NCBI GenBank assembly: GCA_010093705.1
Contig: MU006089.1
Coordinates: 3,443,838 to 3,507,837, forward strand
Direction of reading: 5' to 3'
DNA length: 64,000 nucleotides
Origin: Patellaria atrata CBS 101060
Taxonomy: Eukaryota; Ascomycota; Dothideomycetes; Patellariales; Patellariaceae
A program made the translations under genes and the position numbers. This document shows positions 34,219 to 44,466 of the stretch, piece after piece (position 1 is the first letter of the stretch; each line of letters begins with the position of its first letter). A model generated the notes under the pieces. It did no database searches. It had not been told where the DNA came from and worked only from the letters and a program-made list of their open reading frames with translations.

Positions 34219-35780
34219 GGCAGTGTTGCAATTATGGATTGTCCTTCGTTGATGGTTAGAAGCGGTAAGGGATAGAATGACAAGCTCGGAAACCAGTTGT
34301 GCTGCTAATCCGGCCTCGGGGGAAGATCTGGGTGATGTACACTCACTAAGGTGGTAAGATGGTGTTTACTACACCAGTTCGCGGTCCATAAGGGAACTTG
34401 AGACGTTGTGAAGGACGTGTAGAATTGTAGCTGAGCGTTAACAGGAGGTTCGATGTTGTTGAAGCCTGTTCAGCCTCGTGAAGCAGCTGAGAGGTGGCAT
34501 TTAGATGTGGGCAAGGCTGTGCAAGCAGACCTACTGAACGCAGCCGCATAAAGGCTCGATCTCCTCGGGCTGAGATCCAATGGTCTACTCAGCTATACCT
34601 ATTCAGCTATAGATCAAAACAGTTTTTGAGGCGACTACCTTTGGCTTCCTTTTCCCGTTAATACATTTCAAGTTTTCAAACAGATCGACTGCTTACCTGC
34701 TTATTCTTTTCGTACGCTTGTGGTACCTTAGGTATCATTGGTCAGGCCTCCTTCTTCCACGCCGTTTCAATCTTCGCCACTCTAATTCTGACAATGAACT
34801 AACTCCTTCATACAAGTATTTTCCTTGATACAGGAATCTGTTTGGTTGTTGCCTTGTTCTGATCGAGAAGCAGTCCTTGAGTCCTAATTTTCAATGGAAG
34901 ACACTTTACCTTACCTAAGCTTCACGGCAGCTTGTACCCGACTCTGTACTTCCATTATTATTGTGCCTGAAGGGACGGGAAGTACCTACTGTACTTACAG
35001 AGTTCACCTTTAGGCTTTGATTAGGCGCTTTACAGTCTTGCACGACATTATCCGCGACGCGCCGACGTCACAAGAGCTATCCATCGGCCTTTTCACTCAT
35101 GATGCCGGATCTTCCGTTGACCTTGTTATACAAGCTGCAACTTACTTTGTACGTGCACATTATTTCCTAATTCTTTGAGGTTTAGCACGGCTGTCTATCC
35201 GATATCCGACCCTTTCCATTCGATTATCAAAACTTGGTCTCGCTTGAGTCTGACAAGTCAACGCTTTGGCCTTGCATTATATGGCCCCCCAGCCCCAGGT
35301 GTTAGGTTGCAAACCCCGACCTGAATGATATTCTAGCCGCCAGCGTCATACTCACACGACTCCCAACCAGCCTTGCTTTCCCCTTGGTCCCTTGAAGCAG
35401 AACGCAACTGTCACTCAATTTCTTCTGCTTACGTGATTGGAGCAATCTTCCTTTAAGCGACTATGAATTACGATCAAGTTGGAGAACAATGGTCCCTTGA
35501 CTCCCTTCAACCTTGGTCCTTGCTCAGTAGTAAGGATGGCCATGGTCACAATCCTAAAACAAGCTCTCGAATCCAACGTTCGTCATCCTCTTAAAAGTCT
35601 TGTCTCTGCCTTAAAGATTGTTCACCGGCCGTGAGAGTCGGGTAGGTTTTCTGGTAGAATATCATTTTCTGCATCCGAGCCTGACTAGGCCTATGATTTG
35701 ATTCTTCTTTGTTGCTGAGATCCGCGCTTTCATACTCACATCCATCCTCTAGCACCTTACTTCCCATACCCTTCAATCCC
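34219..35780. other. 1.6 kb divergent intergenic region with a uORF candidate
   Basis: Separates the membrane protein (-) from the kinase (+). It contains TACCTTAC/GTACCTA words near 34,905-35,000. At 35463-35594 a 43-codon upstream frame (MNYDQVGEQWSLDSLQPWSL...) precedes the kinase start by about 190 bp and could be a regulatory uORF if transcribed. Confidence 0.4.
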
Positions 35781-37190
35781 ATGGCAAAATGGCACATATT
35801 TCACAATAACAACAGGACCATTCACATGTCTAACGACATGTACCTCCCTCGTACCAAATCTCCTAGTCAAGCTTACCCAAACCTTGGGGAGAGAAGGGCC
35901 CATCATCTTTTACAGCCTAGAGTGCGGGCCATCATTGCCGCTGCCGTTGTTGCTGGAGTCTACTTGATTGTTGGAACTCTCATTGACCTAGGAACTAGGC
36001 AGTTGAGAAACTCTCCAACCGACTTCAGCCCTTTGAATGCCTTCGATGTCTGGGATTCGCAAGCAGCTCCTGTACTGGGTCTGATACCATCGAAACCCGT
36101 ACGATCATTTACCGAAGGTGCCAACGGCTTGAATATCGATGACAGATATGTTTTCAGAGAATTTCTCGGGGTGGGATGTGAAGGAAGCACGGCTTTATAT
36201 CAAGACACTTACCTTGGGAAAACCGTTGTTATAAAACGATATAAGAACGTCCAAAGAAATCAGCTATCTAACTCCATGATCGAAATATTCCAAGGGCAAG
36301 CTCACGATTGGCCTCCAGAAATTCCGGCAATGTTGCTTTTTGGGAATGTCAATGACGCTATTCCAGAAAATCCGACCGGATCCGACACGGGTCACCTTGG
36401 CTTCCTACCAGTGCTCGATTACTTTCTTGTAAACAGAGATCGGAATAGAAAGACTTCTCCTAAATGGCATCTCGTCTCTCCATACATTTCTAATGGAACC
36501 TTGAAGAACCTCGCTCGGAGGATTTATGAAGAACAACTCTCTGAAGACCAAGGTCTACGGACACTAGATGCCTCCTTACGCCCAGTCTTCAACAATCTTC
36601 TTGCAAGGGTTTCAACTTTGCATGATAAAGGATATTGCCATAACGATATCAAGCCTAGCAACATTCTAGCACATAGTCTCACTGACTGGATCCTCGGCGA
36701 CCTCGGAAACGTACGGCAAATCCATCACCCCTTTTATGCAACGAATCTGTGGAAGAAGAAGAATCAATGGTCAGACTGTCGGGCGAACGACATACGAAGG
36801 GCATTAAAAACTTACCTCTGGGTATTACGAGCGGGTACAACTAATAAACAAATGTTCGATGAAGCATTCTACGCCGAATCGGAACCATGGAGCAGAATGT
36901 ATTGGAACTTCATAAGACGTCCGGTTTATGCCAAGGAATTGCTAAGCATGCAACGAAATACAACGCTGGAGCTCAATACCATCCACAGTGAACCGGAAGT
37001 ACGCTTAAGGAAAGCTACAGGAGATTCTGAAGCCTTGAGCATCGCCGTCACTCGAGAGTTGACCTGCACATCACTTCAGATGACTTGGCGGGACTGGTGG
37101 ACTTTAGGTGGTTTTCGGCCAAAGAGACACCTTGAAACAAATTATGCAGTAGATGAACATCTGAGTCTCCGGAGGAAGTTGAAGAGATGA
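35781..37190 (+). CDS. membrane-tethered protein-kinase-like protein
   Basis: Intronless, 469 aa from the first ATG (MAKWHIF); the frame is open 24 codons further upstream without an ATG. One N-terminal transmembrane helix (about residues 49-68, AIIAAAVVAGVYLIVGTLI) would place the kinase domain on the far side or in the cytosol as a tail. Kinase marks: FLGVGCEGSTALY (loop), TVVIKRYKN (ATP Lys), YCHNDIKPSNILA (catalytic loop, HND instead of HRD), WILGDLGNVRQI (DFG replaced by DLG), YATNLWKKK (activation end). The APE motif and the following C-lobe are unclear, with a short helical C-terminus. It belongs to the divergent fungal kinase-like proteins; activity is uncertain because of the altered HRD/DFG. 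Confidence 0.85.
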   Translation: MAKWHIFHNNNRTIHMSNDMYLPRTKSPSQAYPNLGERRAHHLLQPRVRAIIAAAVVAGVYLIVGTLIDLGTRQLRNSPTDFSPLNAFDVWDSQAAPVLGLIPSKPVRSFTEGANGLNIDDRYVFREFLGVGCEGSTALYQDTYLGKTVVIKRYKNVQRNQLSNSMIEIFQGQAHDWPPEIPAMLLFGNVNDAIPENPTGSDTGHLGFLPVLDYFLVNRDRNRKTSPKWHLVSPYISNGTLKNLARRIYEEQLSEDQGLRTLDASLRPVFNNLLARVSTLHDKGYCHNDIKPSNILAHSLTDWILGDLGNVRQIHHPFYATNLWKKKNQWSDCRANDIRRALKTYLWVLRAGTTNKQMFDEAFYAESEPWSRMYWNFIRRPVYAKELLSMQRNTTLELNTIHSEPEVRLRKATGDSEALSIAVTRELTCTSLQMTWRDWWTLGGFRPKRHLETNYAVDEHLSLRRKLKR

Positions 37191-37810
37191 CATTTCTCAT
37201 TTGGGAATTTAGATATTCTCGAGAATTTGATACCATGTATAACCAAGCGTGGCGGAAAGCACCTCTCCAGTCCCAGCTTCGTTTCTTTCGATCCTTAAGG
37301 GACCAGAATGGTTTCGGTCACGAATAAGCAGGTAACTGGATGGTAGATGTTATAATAAGGGAATGATACCTTAGGGCATTTGAAGGGGAGTCCATCCAGA
37401 GACAATAGTCGGAGTGCCTAGCTGCTCTGGGACGCTATGGTTGGATGAGTGGAATTTATCACGCGAGCATTAACGCAATTGCAGGCTGTTTCGTTACGAT
37501 CTGTACGATATGAAGATCGCTTCGGTTGTTATATACCCATCTCATTATATGAATTACTGGAAATTTACAGAGTTTCTAAATAGACAGTGTTGTGATTAAC
37601 AGTGAGACCATCTGAAAATGGAGATTGGAATACAAAAGGTTCGGAGAACAGCGGCGTCATCGCCAAGCGTACTGGGGGTATGGACGAATTCCCGCATTGT
37701 GATGTCCCACGATTCTCTTTCCCCTTAAACCATATATACTTATAAGTCGTGAACTGCTATTGCGGAGGTGTTCATTTACTAATACACCCCGCTTCTATCC
37801 TACACAGACC
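37191..37810. other. intergenic with TATA-like promoter
   Basis: No gene. CATATATACTTATAA at about 37,731-37,745 lies roughly 70 bp before the AIM3-like start and is a plausible TATA element. Confidence 0.45.
37731..37745 (+). promoter_or_regulatory. TATA-like element upstream of AIM3-like gene
   Basis: CATATATACTTATAA, about 70 bp upstream of the ATG at 37811. Position and sequence suit a core promoter element; there is no other support. Confidence 0.3.
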
Positions 37811-39155
37811 ATGAGCTGGCGACCCGGACGAACTGATAGTTCTAGTTCGAAGAGCGGAGGTAGCAGCATATTCAAGAGCGGATGGCATCCGGAAGGTAAG
37901 GGAGGTGGAAAAGAGTCATGGAGAGGAGATTTCAAGGGCATCAATCAAGTGGTGAACTACATACTCCCCCAATATCTCGTTATGTCGCCTGTACTCATAG
38001 TCCTCTTAGGCAGGATGGATGGGCAAGAGTCGCGATAAGCCTCAAGAGAAGGAGGAGCACATGTCAACTCCTCTCTCCTCACTCAAGGACCCATCCTCCT
38101 TTGGACCTCCCCCAAAGCATATCAATTATCATGGAGCGGCAGCTATGCCGCACAAGACCACGCCGGATAAGAGCGGTTGGGGAGCTCCAATGTCGCAGGA
38201 GGAGCTACAAGCAATGGAGGAAGAGAAGAGGCAGCGGGAAGAAGCCGAGAGACTAGCGGAAGAGGAAGCAAATAAACCTCCTCCGGGACCATACAAGAGA
38301 GATACAACAGGCTTGAACACTTCACACCTTCCACCACCTCCGGTACGGAGACTGGATAGAGGAGACGGATCAGGTCCAGCCTCCGCTACGGTCCAAAGAG
38401 CTCCTCCTCCTAAACTACCTCCACGACTACCTCCAAGACAGAATGAGCATCCGGATGAGTTCACTCCACCACCACCCCCTTCATACAGTGAGAGCGTCGC
38501 CCAGCCACCAGCAACGAAGAGCTACCTCAACCAGGGCGCAATGGACAAACTCGGACGCGCAGGCGTATCAGTTCCTGGCTTCAACATCGGTCGTACCGCC
38601 TCTCCACCCATTCCCGCCCGATCTCCCTCAACAACATTGCCCCCTCCAACCTCTCCCCTTGGTACAGACAATGGGCAATTCAGCGAACTACAGGCTCGAT
38701 TCAAGGGTTTATCCACGAGACAGCCCTCCACAACCGAAACGCCAAGCGCCGGCACAACCTTTGCCCAAAAACAAGCCGCTCTCAAAACTGCGCAATCCTT
38801 TCGCAATGACCCTGCCTCTGTCTCCTTAGCAGACGCAAGAAGTGCGGCATTTACGGCGAATAACTTCAGGGAGAGGCATGGGGAGCAGGTTGCACAGGGA
38901 TGGAAGACAGCAAATGGGTTTAATCAGAAGCATGGGGTCGTTAATAGGTTGAATGGGTATGCGGGAGGGTCCCAGGAGGGTGTGAGAAGTCCGCCGATTG
39001 CGAGTAGTCCGACGACTACGGATATGCCTGTGAATCTGGTGGGGAGCCTTGGAAAGAAACCCCCACCTCCGCCACCGCCAAAGAAGAAGGAGTTGGGAGG
39101 TGTGGCCGTCGTACCGCCTCCAGTTCCCTTAGGGAGCAAACCAAGACCTTCGTAG
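37811..39155 (+). CDS. AIM3-like proline-rich protein
   Basis: Exons 37811-37951 and 38010-39155, 428 aa. The 58-bp intron (GTGAAC donor, CTTAG acceptor) restores the motif GDFKGINQVAGWMGKSRDK, which is the recognisable N-terminal signature of fungal AIM3-type proteins. The rest is low complexity: a charged EELQAMEEEKRQREEAERLA helix, many Pro runs (PPPKLPPRLPPR, TPPPPPSYSE, KKPPPPPPPKKK) that can bind SH3 domains, and a helical KLGRAGVSVPGFNI/ARSAAFTANNFRERHG region. Yeast Aim3 binds the amphiphysin Rvs167 at cortical actin patches; a similar scaffolding role is inferred. Confidence 0.75.
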
Positions 39156-39952
39156 GGGATTCAGTTGAGTTCCTGATGATACGCCATGTCATAGATGGTA
39201 TTGAATCTGAAAATGGTATATCACGTCCTTTGGAGAGGCAACGGAAGGCGTTATACTCGTAAGTAACACCTTCGAAGGAAGCCGGGTATCTTACCTATGG
39301 ATTATGGAGCTGGATGCGTAATTCAATGAACTTCAAGCGCAGGCCTGGCATTGTGAAATCAATCAAGAGATGGAAATTTATGGAGTCTTTCACTTGGTTG
39401 GTGATCAAAACATCTTTACGGTTTAAGTACACATATTGTTTTCTACAGCCACTCTGCTTCCTCTCTCCCACACAATTTCTGATTAGGAAAGTCCTGATCA
39501 TTTCGCCCCACGCGGCCCTCTTCCAACGTTCAGCTCTCGGGCAGCACTTTCTGTCTCGTAATTGGATGCAAGCTCCTGGCTGGCAAAAGGTAATCCTTTG
39601 TATTTCGTCGACGTGGGTCTATATTATTTCCTTAGCCCCCGAAATTGTGTCGGTGTACGATTGATATATTCTATAATATATTAATAAATATGCTGAAGCA
39701 TCGAAAGAGAAAACGATCAAGAATGATGAGTATAGTCACTCATCTCATTGTCAGGGAGTAAAGGGGCAATTAACTGCGCCGGTACATAATATATCATGAA
39801 ATGTTGTGACAACAAAAATTCAAAAACTGGAACCGTAATTCATGCGACTGAGAGCAGAAATACATATCCACATCACTAATAACCAAGCCAGCTAGCCGTC
39901 TCTCGTCCAGACATTTCAATAGGTATTTCTAACCAAGAAAAGTATTTTCGCA
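39156..39952. other. intergenic, no gene seen
   Basis: 3' flanks of the AIM3-like and PEX22-like genes, which converge. AT-rich around 39,660-39,700. A 116-codon frame at 39314-39664 has no recognisable motif. Confidence 0.45.
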
Positions 39953-41349
39953 TTACTCCCTTCCACTAACCCTTCTCTCGAAATCATCTTCGAACCGCAC
40001 GCCATCCACCACCTCTACACCCTTTCCGAGACCTACGATATCACCGCTCTCCCACCATTTGCTGACGTGGTGCTCTCCCTTTCTGCCTTCCGCTTCGTCT
40101 TCAGTATCGACGAGACCGCCTAGTCCGGCGCCATCACCACCGACCACGACGACGATCTGGCCGACCCAGCCCTTGACCTGCTCCACGTTCTCGCCTCGGT
40201 CACCGGATAGGGATTCGGTGATGTAGACGAGATCAGGGGACAGATGGCGGAGAAGGTGTATGTGGCCCGTGGGTGTCGTGAATGGCATAACCTGGACTGG
40301 TCTCTCGACGAGACGGAGGGCTTGAGCATTGATGGATGCGTAAAGGGACTTGTCTGAATCTCTAGCGGAGAGAGCGGGTGTGGTGGCGGTAGGTGTATAT
40401 GGCTGGGGATCAAGGGATTGAAGCTCTTCTGCTGGTGTTTGACCAGGGGTGGAGATTGCGCCGTAGGATGAGCCCATCGAGGGAGGTGCTTGGACACCGG
40501 AGTTAGGACGCGATTTGAGGGATGGCGCGTAGATTAGGACGAAGAAATTTGTTGTTGCAAAGTCGATGGGCGGAACGAGAGAAAGGATGCTCTGTGGATA
40601 TATTAGTCTCGAGAAAATCCACATGGGAAGGGATTACCTACGGCGTGTTCTTCATGATAGCCACCATGCGACGCCTCATGCATACTCTCCACCCGTGAGT
40701 CCGCTGATACGACCACCACAACGGTCTTCCTCCTCTGACCCGGTCTCCCGCCATAGCTCTCCCCCTTCAGACTCGCGCCAAAAGCCTCAGTATGACTCTC
40801 AACAGCACCCCTACTCTCCGCCGATCTCGCCTCAACATTCCTCCTACGCGCTTCCTCCGACCACCGGTTATGATCTCCATAAGCATCATCCTTATCCTCT
40901 TCTCTAATCGCACTCAACGCGGCTCCGGCCATCGCTCCAGCCGCTGCCGCTCCCGCCGCCAAATTCCTCTTCGCGGTATCAAATACCTGCTGCGGGCTCG
41001 GCGTCCTCCTAATCGCACCTCCCACCGCTCCACTCACACGCGTCATGAAATCCCCCTCACTCCTCTCCCCTGTAACCCCCTGGGACATGGATCGATCATC
41101 CGAAGCGATGCCTGAAGCCGCGCCAACGGGGGGGCGAGTTGGTTTTTGGGGTGGTTTCCCTTCGCCATAGCTCAAGTCGGCATCCGAGTCGTTCGAGCTG
41201 TCGTCGTCGTCGCGGGTGCTCAGGACCCAGGCGGCGAGACCGGCGGTTACGGTTGTGACGGTGAGGACTAGGGGCACCCAGTAGCCGAGGGTCGAGCGAC
41301 GCGTGCTGCTGTTCCGGCGGTTGTCGTAGCGGTCGTACGAGAATGACAT
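39953..41349 (-). CDS. PEX22-like peroxisomal membrane protein
   Basis: Exons 41349-40642 and 40591-39953, 448 aa; the 50-bp intron (GTAGGT...CACAG) joins HEEHA to SILSLVPPIDFATTNFF. The N-terminus MSFSYDRYDNRRNSSTRRST precedes one transmembrane helix (about residues 21-44). A long disordered Ala/Ser/Glu-rich linker follows, then an alpha/beta domain with ATTNFFVLIYAPSLK, a LLRHLSPDLVYITESLSG strand-helix and GQIVVVVGGDGAG. This architecture matches the peroxin-22-like proteins of filamentous fungi, which anchor the ubiquitin-conjugating enzyme PEX4 at the peroxisome for PEX5 recycling. The assignment rests on overall design and recalled similarity. It shares a 284-bp divergent promoter region with GCD1. 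Confidence 0.6.
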
Positions 41350-41633
41350 TGTGGTGAATTGACTATTCGCTCCTTACATGCCGATTTATGTGTTGATTTG
41401 GTGGTAGGATGTTGTTGAGATGGGTGGCGGGAGGTGTTTGTTGTGAACTTGAGGGGTGTGGCTGGTTTGTGTTTGTTCAGACGGGAAGCTGGAAAACGAG
41501 GTGAAAGGGGAGCTGAGGTCAACCTCGGACGGGGAAGGTTTTGCCGAGTCGCGAATGTGTCATAACTTGCACTTTTGAATATAATTTGTTGACCTCCCAA
41601 AACTCCCAGAACCTCCCCTCGATATTTTGCAAA
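41350..41633. promoter_or_regulatory. bidirectional promoter region, PEX22-like / GCD1
   Basis: Only 284 bp separate the two divergent start codons, so both core promoters must lie here or overlap the genes. No clear TATA box; a TATA-less housekeeping promoter is likely. Confidence 0.5.
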
Positions 41634-43438
41634 ATGCCTCACGCAACTGGCCCTTCTGCTGGTTTTCAGGCTATAATTCTTTGTGGTCCTGGAGTCTCGC
41701 TCACAACGTTTACGTCAAATCCTAAAGATTTCCCTAAAGCCCTGATTCCTATTGCGAATCGGCCGATGGTATGGTATCCTTTGGAATGGTGTTATCGCAT
41801 GGGAGTAACAGGTAGAGAGATCAACTACCAGTTCTAATGTGTATATAATTGACGATAATCCTCCCAGATATAACCCTTATCACACCGCCGGAATCAGAAG
41901 CTGCTCTTGAAGCTGCTCTATCGCAGAACCCCCACCTGACCTCTCTTCCGACACCGAAACCTGATATCCTCGCGCCAAAAGACCTTACACAAACTACGAG
42001 TACTGGAGAGATATTCAGATTCCCGGAAGTTCGAGAGGCTATTACTGGAGACTTCATCGTACTTCCATGCGATCTAGTTTGCGAATTGAACGGTGCATTG
42101 CTTGCCGAGACATGGTTGATCAATCAAGCGGCCTTTGGAGGTTCAGCAGCACATATAAATGATACTCGGATATTGCAGACAAGTAATGGAGGTGAGAAGA
42201 ATGGTCGAAGAGGTGGCTTGGGCGTCTGGTTTCAGACAAAGTGCGAGACTAGTGTTAAGGGGGAGGAGACGGATTTCATAATAACAGCTCCACTACAGAA
42301 ACCGGTAGTACCGCCTCCAGTGGGCTCTTTAATACCTGAAATCTCTAACTTGGTCTATTCTGTCCCAACGGATACACTCAAGGATATCATAGAAGCAGAG
42401 AAGAGCTTCCCCATCCGGCATGCGCTTTTAAGGAAACATGCCAAAATAAAGATGTATACTACTTATAGAGATTCTCATCTATATTTCTTCCCACACTGGG
42501 TCCTAGATATGATCGCTAAGAACGAGAAGTTTGATAGCGTTAGTGAAGATGTATTAGGCTGGTGGGCAAAAGCGGGTTGGCAAGATGGGCTGGCGGACAA
42601 ACTTGGCCTTAATGAAATCCTTGATAATACCGGTGATGATGGCGGGGAAGATGCCATGGTCAGTAGCGGCATACTTGAGGACACCGTCGACGTTGCGAGT
42701 CTGAGTACCACACAAGCATCAACCGAACCATCGCGTACCTTCGCGTCAAGAGTTAGCTCAATAGCATCAGACTTATCTGTACCCTCAATTTTGGCTTATG
42801 TGCAACCATCAAGTCCAACACTACCTCTGATTAGACGAGTGGACACTGTGCCTCTACTCCTCTCAGTCTCGCTCCGTCTAGCTAAGCTTTCATCAATAGC
42901 AGACGCGGGTAAAGAAGCATCCCCGTTCGCACACACTACCAAAATCGCACATCCGGAGGCTGTTCCGCGCCGTTGTAGAGTCGAAACTCAGGATTCACTA
43001 CTAGCCGAGAACGTCACGGTCGAAGAGAAAGTAAATATCAAAGAGTCCGTGATAGGGGCCAACTGCAAGATTGGTGAAGGTGCTAGACTTCTACGATGTC
43101 TGTTGATGGAGGGTGCAGTTGTGGGAGAGAACGTTCAACTTACCGGTTGCGTGTTAGGAAGGAGATGTCATATCGTCGGTGGACCTGCGAAAGGTGATGA
43201 GAAGACGAATTTGAAGGATTGTGAGGTCCAGGAAGGTTTCCATGTTGAGTGGGGTAGTAAGTGTCGACCTACTTCCTTTTTCTGATGAAGCAATTGACTA
43301 AAACTCTCTTTAGCCGATTCTAAGAACGAGAAGTTCATGGCTTTCGAAGGTCTTAGCGACGAGGAGGGTGATGCATGCGGCTTCGGTGATGAAACCATTG
43401 AGGCTCCCATGGACGAGAATGGCGATTCTCTGCGATGA
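41634..43438 (+). CDS. GCD1: translation initiation factor eIF2B subunit gamma
   Basis: Exons 41634-41811, 41868-43256 and 43314-43438, 563 aa. The last intron uses a GTAAGT donor and gives EWGTDSKNEKFMAFEG, the expected family C-terminus. N-terminal nucleotidyltransferase-like fold (AIILCGPG, then DFPKALIPIANRPMVWYPLE); ITGDFIVLPCDLVCELNG in the core; C-terminal left-handed beta-helix hexapeptides (AENVTVEEKVNIKESVIGAN, VVGENVQLTGCVLG). With epsilon it forms the guanine-nucleotide exchange arm of eIF2B in the cytosol, recharging eIF2 with GTP. An insert of about 90 residues rich in Ser/Thr/Val separates the two domains. Confidence 0.95.
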
Positions 43439-44466
43439 TGCCACGCGATAGGTCTGCAACTTGCTCTCCGGCCAAGGCTGCTCGCAATAGTCTTTTCGAA
43501 GGTACTCTAGATTTAATCACCAGAAGTGCGCAAGTCATCCAAACCTCAACCGAATCAAGTCGCGGAGATTCCGAATCCGTGAACCGTGAAGAAACGTTGG
43601 ACTTATCCTCGTTATGCGTAACCCTGCCAGTACACCGGGTCACCATTAAGATTACTTACAGTCAAGAGCGACTGATTCATTATCCGTACATCGAGTTAAC
43701 TAGGGAAGGGAGTAAGCACGCATGGACGAGGTTCAAGATGATGTGAGTCATGTAATCCATTCTTCTGCAAATATAGACAGCCGTCTGGTCTCTTTAGTGT
43801 ATCTTGAGCATAGCCTAGGACGACCTTAGTAGAGTCAGAAACCGACATTGTGATGAGTGAGAGGTGGAAGGAGTCAGAGTCAGCAAATACAATCATAAGG
43901 ACTACAAAGTCTGATCCGCATCTGATCTTAAATGAGGCGTGAGATCCTCTCTCCTTGACCCAGTATGGAGTTTGGAGTACTCATCATTCGTAATAGAGCT
44001 ACAGTGTATTTGTAAAATGAAAGCATGTGCTCTAGAAGTGATCGGAATACATTCATAGATTGGTTACTAAAGATATGTAGTTCTTACCTAGTCGTGATAT
44101 TGTTGAGATGTTCTTTCTCTGGAGTTCAAAGTGCTCCAACATGAAATCAGCGCCAAGAATCATACGGTACCAACCCCAAGTTCTACAACATTATCATCAT
44201 TGAACCCCACGGTGTTGAATTGCGAATCTATCCATCCACTTCTAAACTTACATATTCAGCTAGATATACTCACTTGCTTGGAGACTAAGAGTCGATTGCC
44301 GCGTGACCAGCTTCCTCCACCGAGACAAAGAATATCACGACCGACATGTCCATCAACCAACAGGGGAACGACCAACGTTAACCCATCTCTTAATCTGCGC
44401 GCTATTGTTACGAAGCGCAATATCTCTAAATACTCCGCAAAGGTCTTGTAAGCAAGCGGTTCTGTG
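43439..44466. other. intergenic between GCD1 and SPT20
   Basis: A 103-codon frame (43435-43746) overlaps the GCD1 stop through ATGATG; it has no recognisable domain and I do not count it as a gene. The remainder should hold the SPT20 promoter and leader. Confidence 0.4.

Noticed and set aside
38443-38829. 128-codon alternate frame inside the AIM3-like gene
   Set aside because: Shadow of Pro-rich codons; no independent features.
43435-43746. 103-codon frame overlapping the GCD1 stop codon
   Set aside because: No domain, no promoter space and no intron signals. The ATGATG overlap with the GCD1 TGA looks fortuitous.
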